From Zhengitettix transpicula (Eukaryota; Arthropoda; Insecta; Orthoptera; Tetrigidae), in assembly GCA_037074705.1 (NCBI GenBank), contig CM073590.1, positions 242,041,601 through 242,105,600 on the forward strand: a stretch of DNA of 64,000 bases. Direction: 5' to 3'. Within the stretch, counting starts at the first letter, position 1. The number at the start of each line of letters is the position of its first letter. Positions 22,650 through 34,196 of the stretch are shown here, in pieces. The notes below the pieces were generated by a model. It ran no database searches. It was not told the DNA's origin and saw only the letters and a list, made by a program, of their open reading frames with translations. The translations under genes were made by a program, and so were the position numbers.

Positions 22650-24140
22650 ATTTATATTATCACTTATTTTTCTGCATTTGGCTGTCTTTCTTCTTATTAT
22701 TATTATGCTGATACCTAAAATACGATACTTCAACTACGGTTATTACAACTGCAGGCTGAACACACGCTGGGCACGATTAATATTAACAACACAATATGTC
22801 TTTGGCGTAAACACGACTAAGGATTTCGGTGAAGTAGACCTACTAAAAAAACGGCGGTCAGTGTCGTTTGTTGCTGCCACCCAGAGCTCTGTAACGCTGA
22901 TATAAGCCACTCTATTATGTTTATATAATCTCTTTGACAATACTACAGAAAATTGTAGTGTCTCAGACGCCAGAGAGACGTTCACCACCATTTATTTATA
23001 TTAACACAAAATTTAAAGAAAAACAATCTCGAGCTGCTAAGATGTCACGAATCGATCTCCATATCGATACCGATCGACCGAGGTCGAAAAATTCCAATCG
23101 ATGAGATAATAATAATATTGACACTGGGCGAAGCCAGCGGTCCGAAAGACTGGAAGAAACAGAATGAAAGAAAAAGAAAAAAAAAATTACCACTCTTCGG
23201 GAGAGAGCGGAAATATGCGGTCTCGCCACCACCACCACCAATACAACCAAAAAAAAAGAAAAAAAAAGGGGGGGGGACTTGGACCTGTTTGTATGGAAGA
23301 ATAGAGACAGGGAGAAGCACGGGTTTTTGTTGACACACTCAAACATCCGTGACCCTTCGGCTGCCCACGGCTACGGAGAACACACACACACACAGCAACT
23401 GAGTACACACACTCTCAGGGAAACTCACGCACGCATCCGGCTCTCTTGCTTCTACGCCAATCAACAAGAAGAAGAAGAAAAAAATTATTATTAACAATAA
23501 ACAACGCCACTCCGCTACTTCCCGTTATTACACTCAAAATTTCCTTTCATTTCCACAGTGTTTATTCCAATAATCGAAAAATAAAAATGTTGGTTGAATC
23601 TCCGCCTAGTATCACACAAGGGGACGGTATCAGATTTTCATATCAGAAGCAGAGAGAGAGAGAATTGACAAGTACGGCCACATCTCGCGTGACGTCATCA
23701 AATCTTGACGTCATCAAATCTCTTACGGCCAAAACATTGATAACCAAATGTTTTACGTTAAATTAAGTCAGAATAACGTTTAATAAATTATATTTTATTT
23801 TTACGTCTCTTTCTAATAGTAATAATATATATATATATATATATTGTAGTGATAAATGATTTAATTAAATAGAATGCCCGACGTTGGTGTGCAAATTTTG
23901 CAGTATTCAATTAAAACGATATTAAACTTGCTAGCAAATTAAAATTAAGCGATTGGATTTTAATTAAAATCAAAATTTTAGCCATACAAAGAAATTAATT
24001 TATTAAATCGAATTATTGAAGTTATATTTACATATTAAAACTTGACAATATACCGCAGTTAGATCTCAAGGCCAACTACCGGGACTTCAATAAAGAATAT
24101 TTATGTTAAACAATTAAAAATTACAAAGTTATTAAAGCAT
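22650..24140. other. Non-coding stretch with CRE-like direct repeat
   Basis: Two direct copies of TGACGTCATCAAATCT occur at 23692 and 23708. (TA)n lies at 23825-23844. GA-rich and CCACCA tracts give artefactual frames at 23000-23500. Confidence 0.45.
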
Positions 24141-24144
24141 TAAT

Positions 24145-24243
24145 TTAACCCATTGCACTCGAGGGCTCCGCTGCGGAGCCCTCGAGCTTGAAGGCACATT
24201 TTTAATTGGCTCCGCTCCGGAGCCCTCGAGTGCAAAGGGTTAA
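24145..24243. mobile_element. piggyBac-type MITE, 99 bp, TTAA target sites
   Basis: TTAA at both outer ends flanks 22-bp terminal inverted repeats that differ at one base: CCCATTGCACTCGAGGGC… and its partner …GCCCTCGAGTGCAAAGGG. TTAA target duplication with CCC(T/A)TTGCA-type ends is the hallmark of piggyBac elements. Each end is also internally palindromic (CTCGAGGGCTCCG…CGGAGCCCTCGAG at the left; GGCTCCG…CGGAGCC at the right), so each could form a hairpin. The core is about 25 bp. No transposase is present, so movement would need an enzyme encoded elsewhere. Confidence 0.85.
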
Positions 24244-24249
24244 ACAATC

Positions 24250-25165
24250 AGTACAATATAAAATATGAACTGTGAACTCGGAAATATGACGATAAGATAT
24301 CATTTACTGGCGGGTTTGTAGATAATAATTTGTGCAGTTTTACCTTGTAGTTTTCTTGTACGAAGGAAATGGGCTCGTACACACACACACGATTATTATT
24401 GACACTTTAAAGACAGGCCATTATACACAGAATTTAATAGGCAACACATTTTGCATGTTGAGATTATTTACATCACTTATTTCACTGTTTTCTCTATCAA
24501 AATCTTACGACCATACTCAAAGTTTGGTTATTTGCTGGATGCAATAACCTGGCTCTCCCAATAATTGAAGAAATGTCTAACTCGTGAACGTAGGCTAGAC
24601 TCTGGAATTATTCAGCCTCAGGGAAAATAAAACAGTCGACGTAGCATCGTCGTAATTATTTGCTCACAGACTGGAAACCGATTAGACTATACACAGCCAC
24701 ACACTGTCTGAATTTCTGTCCTTTCTCCACCGTCTCCTGCCATTCACTCTGGAGCTCCGCTCCCCACAAACTCAAGGCTCTGCGCGTCTCGTAAAATGAA
24801 TTTCGACAATACCCCAGCAGCAAGCAGGCATTGTAGCCCCAATATTCTTGTACACAACTCGTGTGTTTAGGCCGCCAGCAATGCGGGTCCAAAAATCTTG
24901 TTAATTAATTAAATATTTTTTCCTTTTAATTAACACAATATGCTTAACGACCAGTAACATGCTTCTTTAATAATTAAAAAAAAATATCTTACTAATCATT
25001 ATATTATTAAAAAGTTTTTAAGACAGACAAACTTGTACTATATATAATTTATTTAAAAAAAAACGAATAAATATCTGACATTTATAATAATAATAGTTAT
25101 ATAAATAAACATGCCGCCTTGAGTTAGAAAAATTATAATGTTGCTTAAAGAAGAAAAAACCTAAT
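24250..25165. other. AT-rich stretch with one unrecognised open frame
   Basis: The minus-strand frame 24656-24892 (78 codons) is rich in Cys, Trp, Tyr and Arg and is less biased than the surrounding low-complexity frames. I cannot assign it. It may be a decayed transposon exon or chance. Nothing else stands out. Confidence 0.3.
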
Positions 25166-25170
25166 TTTAT

Positions 25171-25206
25171 GACGTTTCGTCCTTTCGTTTACGACTGCTT
25201 CAGGCT
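25171..25206 (-). ncRNA. Hammerhead-like motif
   Basis: On the minus strand: CCTGAAGC-A-GTCG, loop, …GGAC-GAAACGTCA. The first box ends in C instead of A, and stem II pairs GTC with GAC only. Confidence 0.45.
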
Positions 25207-25311
25207 GGGACATATTTAAATAATTTTGTTTATAATTGTAACAAGCCTCCAGGCAACCAGCAGAACCTCACCTCTAGATTTTATACTACATTATTAAAAA
25301 AAAACTATCCA

Positions 25312-25347
25312 ACCTGTAAAAGGCCCTAAAAGAGGACGAAACGTCGT
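25312..25347 (+). ncRNA. Hammerhead-like motif, AAC/GUU stem I
   Basis: AAC-CTGTAAA-A-GGCCCT-aaaa-GAGGAC-GAAACGTC-GTT. AAC and GUU can pair as stem I. The first box is CTGTAAA rather than CTGANGA, so catalysis is unlikely. Confidence 0.45.
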
Positions 25348-25349
25348 TA

Positions 25350-27085
25350 AAAATAATTGTCGTTCGTTAACATTAGAATTTTCGTAGTCAACGCCGTATG
25401 TAGAAGTAACTGATTTACAGTTGACTTTAAACAAAAAAAAAACTTGTGTTTTCCACACAGCTCGAAATATCCTTCGATTTCTCTCTATACGAAATAAATA
25501 AACTTATTAAGTCGCTCATATAGATTCATACAGACGCCGTTCAGCCATGATTGTACTGGATTAGTAGCCGCGTGACGTCACTGAGTGACGTCATCGAGTC
25601 GCACGAAACCTTTTTACAGCATAAATGGCAGCAATTCCCCCCTCAACCTTTCTTTTATAAACGTTTTCATACGAAAAAAAAATGTATTTCCGGAAACGTT
25701 TCTTTTGTTTTCGGCAGTCTGTGGAATCCGTAATGTTCAAATTTATTCATCGTCCTCTTTGCTATCATCAAACAACAACACCTTGGACGGGAAAAATCGG
25801 TCAACAAGTGGAAATTCCGTTTTATCTGGCGTTGCCAAGGTAAGGATGATAATTTCTTAGCCGCGGAATAGTATCTCTGCCCAAAGTGATATATCTACGG
25901 CCAAAGAATAATAAATATTCGGTGCTTTCTGCGTCTGAGTGCAGTGGCCAGATAAAATGGTGAAATATTGAGGAAACGAAGCACTGGATTAGGAAAATTT
26001 TAAACAGAGAGGGGGAAAAACCCCCACGAGGTCCGTAGATGGTGGGTGACAAGGACATCAGGAAAACAACAACTGGATGGATAATAAGGAATAGAGGTTG
26101 GATAAGAAAAAAAAGTGAAAGTGTATAAAGTAAGGGAGGCACGAAACAGCTGCTGGTGATGGTATCAGCACGACTGTTTATAGTAGATATGATCCCTTAC
26201 GTAATTTCTCAAGAGGAACACATGTTACTGTTGCTCTGATTTCTCTTGTTTTTGTACGTATTAGGTTACCTGGGCGCTTCATTGCTCATGTACAATCCAT
26301 ATTCTATATCAAGGTGCTTCGTAACTGTGTTTCTAAATCATTTGTCGATTTTATTCCTTGTCTCATCCTTTACATGTTATATTTAAGCAGCCCTGCAGTT
26401 ATTTTTATTTCATACCTGCAATTAATTTCATTAATATCCTTACATCCAGTCTACTACTTTCTTTTTTCTAGTGGCTATGCGTAATTTCATATAACGACGT
26501 ATCAAGTCTCTGAGTCCTAATGGAATTTATAAAAAATCTAAATTATTTACCAAATATCTCTTCAGTTTTTCGTATCTTACGTCATCCACGACGTCACCAT
26601 TTTGTTACTTTGAAAATGTCTTAATATTATTTTTGCCGCGTTTAGTAGAACTGTTCTTAATTAAAACACGTTTCACCCCGAAAATACCACTAACAGTCTC
26701 TGATATTTTTTCAGGGTAATTATGAATTTGTAGAAAAAGAAATGTATTAAAAAATACAACCCTGTGGTTGTTCCTCATTGGTTTTGACGTCATGTGAGTA
26801 AACAGCGAAACGAAAATAAAAAGATAATCTTTATAATCCGTATTATAAAAGCGATGAAACGTATACAAGTACAGTTTTTCTTGCCCCCTACCGTTTGATA
26901 AAGACCTCAATTCGGGATTCGAAACGTACGTAATGTAATTTTATTTGACTTGAGTGCTCCATAATTTTTTTATTGATTTACTGACACTCTTTTACTCGAG
27001 GCAATACAGTAGAAAAAAATTGAATACTTGTAATAATAGTTAGAATCAACAGTCCCTAATATAATTGTAAACGTAAAAAAAACAG
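25350..27085. other. Non-coding stretch, no gene recognised
   Basis: It holds GTGACGTCACTGAGTGACGTCATCG (two CRE-like words 14 bp apart) at 25571-25595. It also holds a weak motif at 26895-26930 (GATAAAGACC…GATTCGAAACGTACG). Frames at 25551-26142 show no domain. Confidence 0.4.
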
Positions 27086-27087
27086 CC

Positions 27088-27735
27088 AATAGCTAATGGT
27101 CACTGTAACACTTGCTGCGCACAGAGCTCTGCGCATCTCGTGACGTCAGCAGCCGACGTCACGAGACGAATCCGATTTCTTCGATAACGAAATAAAAATT
27201 TTAATACTGTATCGTTGAATCTGAGAATTACTTTGCGGAAATAAAGAAGAATGAAAATAAGTACGATATTTTGATAAATTAAAAATAAATAAATATCAAA
27301 AGGAAGTATCCAGAATACTAAAATACCGAGAAACTTTGTAAATGCTTAATAGTTCTGACCTCAATTAATTAATGATCTGATATAAATTATTTTAAGGATT
27401 AAAATTCATACGATAAGGTGTCAAATAATCCCATCATTCACACGGACATGTTGATATAATTATGTTCCGTGGCTAACAAAGACTAACTCAGGCTTAATAT
27501 ACCGTAATTCGGCTAATTCCGAGCTCATCCGGAAATTCTCGAATGAGTTGGTGACGTAGAAGGTAAATCCACTTTAAGTCACCCCTCAAAGATAGTATTT
27601 ATACCAACATCACAATCGACTCATATCGATATGAGTCTGATTGTACTTGAGAGTCGGTTGTTTTAACATTCTATCGACTACTGAGCTCGAAGTCAATGAT
27701 GACGTCATGAAGGTACATTTAATTCGTAACGAAAA
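27088..27735 (+). mobile_element. Family C element, near-complete copy (~650 bp)
   Basis: It is collinear with the reverse complement of 42952-44042 over its whole length. From left to right: AATAGCTAATG, TGCTGCGCACAGAG, CTGCGCAT(C/T)TCGTGACGTCA, GACGTCACGAG, TTTCTTCGAT, AAGGAAGTATCC, AAATGATCTGATATAAA, ATCCCATCATTCACA, GATTCCGAGCTCATCCGG or its variant, TCGAATGAG, GTGACGTAG, ATATCGATAT and GTCGGTTGTT. No ORF is retained, and I see no clear terminal inverted repeat. It is a medium-size non-autonomous element of unknown class. Confidence 0.75.
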
Positions 27736-27739
27736 ATCA

Positions 27740-28290
27740 AAAAATAGTCGTTAAAAATTAAAAATCTTTATAATACGACAAACGTTACTTTTAATTTCTA
27801 ATTATTGGAACCTATTGCGGTGTTGAAAAATTCTATAAAACGATTAATTCCAATCCTAAAACTTCCCTAGAATAATAATAAAATTATGTAAAAAAATATT
27901 ATAAATAATTACTTACAATTAAATACAGTTTTTAAAAAAAATTCTGACATGCTATCAGACTAATTGGCTGACCATTCTTTTCGTCTATTTTTTTTTAAAA
28001 AAAGTCTATTAAATTGTTAGCAACGAAAATGTTTTACAGATTAATTTTCTTTAAGTTAAAAATTAATTATATTTGGGTGTTGTCAAGTCTAAAAATTGTG
28101 TCGTAATGTTTTTGATATTTCCGCATTTTATTTTCATAGTTTTATTCCTTTATCTTTATTTTTATAGCAATTATATTAATTTGACTTGTTTTTTAAATAA
28201 ATTATAACTGTACGTGATTGTTTTATAAATTATTATAGTTTTGCAAAGGATATTTTTAAAAAAAATATTATTGATATCGAATTTTATTTA
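27740..28290. other. Very AT-rich stretch, nothing recognised
   Basis: T- and A-runs dominate. No repeat family match. Confidence 0.5.
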
Positions 28291-28296
28291 AATAGA

Positions 28297-28331
28297 CACC
28301 TGAAGAGGTGCGAATTAGGGATGAAACGTTG
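28297..28331 (+). ncRNA. Hammerhead-like motif
   Basis: ACAC-CTGAAGA-G-GTGC…, then TAGGGAT-GAAACGTT-G. Both core boxes are intact; stem II is imperfect. Stem I is a single C·G pair. Confidence 0.4.
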
Positions 28332-28334
28332 ATT

Positions 28335-29235
28335 TCGTTAAATTAGAATTTTTAAAGGTTATAATAAATTATCTAGCTTAATTGCTGTGAGTCCTATATA
28401 AATAAGGTAACCTTTGATGATGATAAAGGAAGGTTAGGATTGTTAATGATAGTAGGTTATTTAGCTGTTGTCCGGTAAAAATTAACCCCGATCGGAAAAT
28501 TACGTTTTAACCTTGCTACAGTAAACAGATACGGTGTCGCACAAATTTATGTGCGAATAATAAATTTTTAACCTTTAACGACGAGGCCGTACTGATAACT
28601 CGACTGTAATTAAGGATCCTCGGAAGGGCCCTTGCAGGAATAGTCCTTGGAAGGGGGGGTTTCGAGTGTATTCGTCGTTGGTTTCCTTGCACTTACGTGA
28701 ACGTGTATGTGTGTGTGTGTTGTGATATTTTCGCGATGGCCGTGAGCAGGCGGGTTCGCAAGGCCTCCCTGACCTATGGCTTATCTAGCGACGTCCATTA
28801 ACCTTTAGAGCGACGCCATATCTACCTGCACGTGCGGTCGCCGCGTCCTACAGCACCTGTCCGTTAATTCCTTTCGTCCACATCGCCATCTGCTGACCAA
28901 GAGCCACGTACAATATTGACCGCCATGTTTGCGCTGGTTTCTCTTTGATCAACTTTCGTCGACGTGTCGCAAGTACTTCTCTCCCTGGTATTTATTTTTT
29001 ATTTTTCTCCCGTTTCTAGGAAAACTGTCTGTGTGACCTTCCTCAAAGCAAGAGAAAATACAGAAAAAATTAAATACTGTAAGGTCGCCCTGTCGGTATT
29101 TTTCTTCAACCTTGACGTGATAATTCCAGGATCTCTTAATTATAATTTATACTATTAAAACGAAGATGTTAACTGAATAGGATTTATTTTTGACGTTGAT
29201 TACCGCACTTACTCACTCTCATTTAACTGTGACGT
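28335..29235. other. Mixed stretch with GC-richer segment and regulatory-like words
   Basis: Bases 28620-28960 are GC-richer. They carry a CTCF-like word on the minus strand at 28881-28898 (GTCAGCAGATGGCGATG) and a YY1-like GACCGCCATGTTTG at 28918-28931. A short frame at 28964-29158 is unrecognised. Confidence 0.35.
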
Positions 29236-29425
29236 CACTCCCAGAGATTTATTCCATGGCTAACTACTTGTAATTCGACTGATTCCGAGCTCATCCGGAA
29301 ATGCTCGAATGAGCTGGTGACGTAGGAGCATCGTCGCAACACAATGTTTACACACTAAACAGATAAATCAATGTTTAGTCACGCCTCAAAGATTATATTT
29401 ATAACCAGAGTCAAGACACGATACT
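29236..29425 (+). mobile_element. Family C fragment
   Basis: It matches the right half of family C: CCATGGCTAAC, AATTCG, CTGATTCCGAGCTCATCCGG, CTCGAATGAGCTGGTGACGTAG, and GTCACGCCTCAAAGAT. It has about 30 extra bases after the GTGACGTAGG word. Left and right ends are missing. Confidence 0.7.
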
Positions 29426-29429
29426 TGGG

Positions 29430-30300
29430 GTTATGTCCTCCAATCACTCCAATATGCTAACATATATTTATTTCTAATTAATTTAATTGCATTCATCCTA
29501 GTTTCAGCAACTCATCGAACAAATTTATTCATATTATCACAGCCAAAGATTTTCCCGGCCAACGATTATACACATATTCTTCCTTCCCATCATACAGTCA
29601 GTATGTCTGGTTCAAATCTACAACCTTCACCTTCATAAATTAAATCCAAAAAAATTCTATACCGTCGATTAATTAGACGATGGTGAGTCAATACGTAATA
29701 CCTCCCATTTTTCTTATTTTTAGTTTGTCAAGACAATTAAATGCAATTAGTACACCGTTAACGATTACATTTTCACATTTCATTATAGTCTCCGTGCCTT
29801 TTCCTCAGTTCTTAGCCCACGTTTCAACAAGGGCGTGTATTTCACTGCTGGGGTGAAAAGCGTGGTCTTGGTTCCTTAGCCATCGACGCCAACGGTGTTT
29901 GCCCTGGAGCTTCGTTACAGCTACGAATCCATCAGTGCCGACATCCACCGTACATTTCCGCATTTATGAGAATTCACTCACAGAACGCTGTCTAATACGT
30001 ACGTTAATGTTTTGTCCATTGTGCCAGCAGTTGACTGGTAGACAGTGGATTGAAGCAAAATGTTTGACGAATCGCGTCAAATTAAAAAAAATTATCATAA
30101 ATAACTTACTTAAAGGGGGAAAGAAATAGGATACATTACTAATTGAACCACCCTCGTACTATAAAATGTCATGTAACGTATCCGAGACGACATTTCACAC
30201 TATTACGACTGTTTTACCGTCGTAAACATCGTATATATTCGTTTAAATTATTACTAAAAATCGATTTGATTCACCTTATTGTCCCCCTGAAGTCCACGAT
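29430..30300. other. Non-coding stretch, no gene recognised
   Basis: The plus-strand frame 29899-30129 (76 codons) has no recognisable domain. Nothing else recurs. Confidence 0.4.
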
Positions 30301-30632
30301 TTTTTTTTAGAGCTACAGGCTACATGAGGGTAATCAGCATGGTGGCAACTCCCCTTTAATAGCATAGGAAGGGATTTGAAAGGGGAGATGCGGAAGGGTA
30401 GAAGAAGGTAGCCAAGGGTTAACTAGAGCCCCCGGGCTATGGTTTAAGGATCCTACCCGGCTATTCGCGTAAAAGTGATGCAGGACAAACACCCTAGAAA
30501 ACCTGCATCAGGTAAATCGGGCGCTTGGCTACTTGTCCCACGCCTTCCGATGGCGGGAGAGGGTTTCGCTGTGACGTGTCCCGACCAGTTTAGGAGGCAG
30601 CTGGCCGACTGTTCCAGTAGGAACTGTTGTTC
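30301..30632 (-). mobile_element. Family A retroposon, 5'-truncated
   Basis: On the minus strand the copy runs from the GGAACAGTCGGCCAGCTG region to the GCCTGTAGC 3' end and an A-run (plus-strand T-run 30301-30308). It shows the family words GGAAGGCGTGGGAC, CCTGATGCAGG, GGATCCTTAAACC and TTAACCCTTGGCTACC. Confidence 0.85.
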
Positions 30633-30639
30633 CCCTCCC

Positions 30640-32370
30640 CCTACCCCCCATAAAAATACATAACTGACCTTTCTAAAAGTTGTAGTTAATTTTTTTTTCA
30701 TCCGCGAGACCATAAATGAGTTTTACAATTTTTTTTCTTTTAATTAAGCCTTCTAATTACTTTTTTTTCTATTGGTCCTCAACAATTTTCCCCTTCATTT
30801 TATTTTCCTCTGCGTCTATTTCAGAAATGTTTTAGTCGTATTTCGAATTATTTGTAAGACTTCAAAAGAGGTTCGTTACAATTTCCCCATAAACTCTTTG
30901 GGGGAACTTTTCTCGAGATTTTTTTTTTCCTGTTCCCACCTTTAAATTCTCTTCCCCCCCCCCCCCACCTTGCGACGTGACCATTTTCACGGAATTTTGG
31001 AGATATTTTTGTGTGTAAAACAACAACAAGGCCTGTTTCGTCTTTCGTCGTGTCTTCCTTTTTACCTGAGCAGGTACCAGGAGGAGGAGGAGGAGGAGGG
31101 TTGCGGAAAGGGGGGGGGGGTCAGTGATCCGTAAACTGCTTGGGGACTCACGGAAAAATCTACATTTTCTGCCCCCTCGGAAAAACCACCAAGCTTTTAC
31201 ACTGTTCCGTAGATGCGACAAGGATCAAAGAAAGTTACTCTGCAGGTAAACAACAGTCTGAAGACGTGCGTGTCGCGTGCTAGTAGGATCTCTGGAAACG
31301 AATAACTTGCATTACTTGACGAGAAAATGGCTCCAAGTAAATGTTGAAAATAATAACCTTTTAGACTAATTACCTTTTACTACGCGTCGACTGGTTCCTT
31401 TCTTCCACGTTTCTTTTAGCGCCGAGCTGCTTGACCTGTTATCGGTCAGGTCTTCCATGACCAAGAAAATGTTAATTAATTATATGACGTCGTTGGTGAC
31501 GTCACATTTTTAATATCTTAACGAAATTAAGTCCGTGTTCCTTTAGAACCGGAAAAAAAAACACTGTGGGGGGTAAGAGACGACTACAACCCACCCCCAG
31601 GTGTGAATGGGGAGGGGGGGTGAAAATTTTCAAACATGTTAAAAGGCCGAGATATTTTTGATGAGTAAATATTTTTCGGAGTAATGAGATTAATAATACC
31701 GGCCCAGATATTATTTGTGTATTATTTCAACCCCGCCCCCCCCCCACTTTTTAGGCATGGGAGGGGAGCACGTTTTTAACTCACAGGAAATTTATTAATT
31801 TAATTAACCAACAAATATATAAAGAAATGTATAAAAATAAAACAATTATGAAGGTAGAAGAAGTAAATATAATAATAATAATAAAATAAGTCCTGAAACG
31901 TTATCTACTCGCCCTCCCCCCCACTTCACTTCATAGAAAAAAAAATTGACATAAACTTATTTAAATTACATAATAAAAAAAATTAAACTTCGCTAATTAA
32001 TAAATAATAACCATTACGAATAATAAAGTAATTATGAACCTATATTTTTGTCCAAGTTAAAATTGTAAATAAATGGGTTGTAAATATTAATTAATATTAA
32101 GGTATCATTACGTGAAATTTTAGTTTTTACACAGCGCTTCTTTATTATTATTACGTAACATTTCTGATCATTTTGTTCAAATGTCTAAAATTTATCGACA
32201 TTATTTCAGAGTTTTTTTTTCTTATGTACCGTGTGTGACGACATTCTCACGATGTAAAGCTTTGTGATTGATTGAGCTTCTCGTATTCTTTTTCAATCTA
32301 GTTTCGAGAGCACGCTTAGTCTGCCCCGCGTAACACTTCCCAATTTCGCCGTGTCGAACATAGACGGCAT
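30640..32370. other. AT-rich stretch with G/C homopolymers
   Basis: Poly-C near 30955-30966 and poly-G near 31109-31119 are prominent. ATGACGTCGTTGGTGACGTCAC lies at 31483-31504, two CRE-like words back to back. No gene recognised. Confidence 0.4.
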
Positions 32371-32374
32371 CAAT

Positions 32375-33186
32375 TCTGTATAATGAAATAGGATGTATAT
32401 TTGTATGTATGTATTTACGTTAATTTATATACAAATTTAAACGTGTGGACTGATTGCAACAAGAGTTGGTACACATATTCTTAAAAAGACACGAGAAAGG
32501 GTACTGTGGGGACGAGGGGAGGGGGAGAAACCCCTAGCATAAAGGTGGAAAGAATTATAATTGAAAAAAAACGCGATAATTTGGTGTTAAATTACTGCGC
32601 GCGCCAAGAGATCGTGACGTCACGCGACAGTGAGAGAGAGAGAGAGAGACGTTACTACGCGACGAACAAAGGAAATAGTTCCCTTTCCCGTTAATGAAAT
32701 AAAGCAGAAATATTTTCTTTGAATAAAAAGTATAATTTTCTCCAGTAATATTCCATCGAATGATAATAACAAATGATACGAAATACTTTACGGCCCTTGC
32801 GGAAAATGTAAAATTAATTTTCGCGGCCATATTAGTGACTCCCAATATGGCGACTATTTGTTTAAATTGTGAATCTAGCTAAGAATTTCTTCAATTTAAT
32901 CTTTGGTAATGTCTGAAGACTGAGGGACAATTGTATCCTGCAGTACTCAAGGAGTATATTTAAGAAGGAATTCTGGGGGATGTTTGTAGGGGCTGATGCA
33001 ATTAAATTCAATGTATTTTACAGCTGTTGAATTAATGCACTATCGTGGTGGAAAGTGTGTAGGGAACTAGGAACAGTTAGATCTAGGTTAAATCACTTCA
33101 TCACTAAAGGTTAATATAGAATTAAATACGTATTGGGGTTTATATAAATAAGTACACGTGGCAACGCCGCGGACACACAGATATTT
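32375..33186 (+). mobile_element. Helitron-like non-autonomous element (family B), best copy
   Basis: Collinear with 2153-2884 from TCTGTATAAT to GTGGCAACGCCG…CACACAGATA. It keeps the internal GTGACGTCACGCGACAG, a 17-base GA tract, TTTTCGCGGCCATATTAG, CCCAATATGGCGAC and GTCTGAAGACTGAGGG. Its left flank shares nothing with the other copies, which fixes the 5' boundary at TC. The last bases (GATAT) differ from the CTRRT consensus. No coding is retained. Confidence 0.65.
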
Positions 33187-33189
33187 ATG

Positions 33190-33950
33190 ATTAAATAGAC
33201 ACTGTTAATGTGTTGAGTAGATTCAATTCATCTTCCTTTGCTGAGAGACGGTTCTGGGAAAAGGAGCTTCGCCTCGCAAGGGCAAAATGTTACGAGGTTA
33301 CCGTTATCTTTATCGGTGTTAAATTTTATTTGCAGACTTTCTTATCTGTGAGAAATCCTTTATACGCGGACTAGGAGGGTAAGCCGTGGCTCGCCTCACA
33401 CACACTCACTCAAGAGTGCGGGAAAACTGGATGAATGCCGTTACCATAGACGCTGCTGCGATGTTATATATATAGATATACTTCCTTCAACGGGGCAACA
33501 ACACATTCTTAACCCCCGCCCCCTTAAAATGACTCACAAATACGTGTAAATAATTACGTACAAAGGGGGGGGGGGGCAATTAGGGGGAACCGCCCAGGAA
33601 CAATTCCAATTCTCAGTGAATGTGATTGGCCTCTTCAGAAAATTACTTTTCTCGCTTCCAAAAATAATACCAAAAATTAAAATAAAAAAAATTCTTCAAG
33701 TAATAACAAGAACATAACCTCCTTTCTTACCCAGTTCTCCTTCTGGACGATTTAATATGACGTCACTGCCAAATAAACCTGTATCTTGTCTTGTTTCTCG
33801 AACCCCCCCATTGTCGTTTTGTTTCTCCATTTTTTTTTCACGATAATTTTTCTCTCTGTTTTGCATCTACTCCTTTCCTTCATTCTTCGTCTCATTTTTC
33901 TCACCTTTAGTTGGACAATGGAAATTGCTATTCACCTCCAGTTCCTAAAA
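33190..33950. other. Non-coding stretch, no gene recognised
   Basis: Poly-G at about 33566-33575, GCC-rich spots and TATATATA near 33464 are visible. The frame 33786-34118 is T-rich and overlaps the antisense LINE relic downstream. Confidence 0.4.
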
Positions 33951-33954
33951 TCTA

Positions 33955-34071
33955 TCATCCTTTCTATGTCTATCTCTACTTCGTCTGTTCCTTTCTTTTA
34001 CCTCTCATATCATTGTATAATTCATCCTTTCCAATGCGTTGCACGTGTCCTGTTAATTCCATTCTCTTTAA
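33955..34071 (-). pseudogene. LINE reverse transcriptase relic, C-terminal piece
   Basis: The minus strand encodes RLKRMELTGHVQRIGKDE, which fits the R-L-K/R-W-x-GH-V-x-RM-x-D segment found after the RT domain of many animal non-LTR elements. It is the continuation of the relic at 34864-35430. The two are separated by two family A insertions on the opposite strand. Frames are broken further downstream. Confidence 0.7.
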
Positions 34072-34171
34072 TCTACCCTTCCGCATCCACCCTTTCAAAC
34101 CCCTTCCTATGCTATTAAAGATGAGTTGCCCAATGTGGATCACCCTCATGTAGCCTGTTGCCCTAAAAAAA
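34072..34171 (+). mobile_element. Family A retroposon, short 3' piece
   Basis: Only the last ~90 bp are present (CTACCCTTCCGCATC to GCCTGTTGCCCT), followed by seven A. Strong 5' truncation with an A tail is the usual outcome of target-primed reverse transcription. It sits in the LINE relic. Confidence 0.85.
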
Positions 34172-34196
34172 CTTATTTTATCCTACACTCTACCAG

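Larger units (their letters stand above)
25171..25347. repeat. Short element bounded by two diverging hammerhead-like motifs
   Basis: A minus-strand motif (25171-25206) and a plus-strand motif (25312-25347) point outward, with their CCTG ends facing inward across about 105 bp. The right half of the spacer (from ACAAGC, through GCAGAACCT, CCTCT, ATTTTAT, ATTATTAAAAA and ACTAT, to AACCTG) matches the element at 61356-61571. This is therefore a repeated unit and not two chance motifs. Confidence 0.65.
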
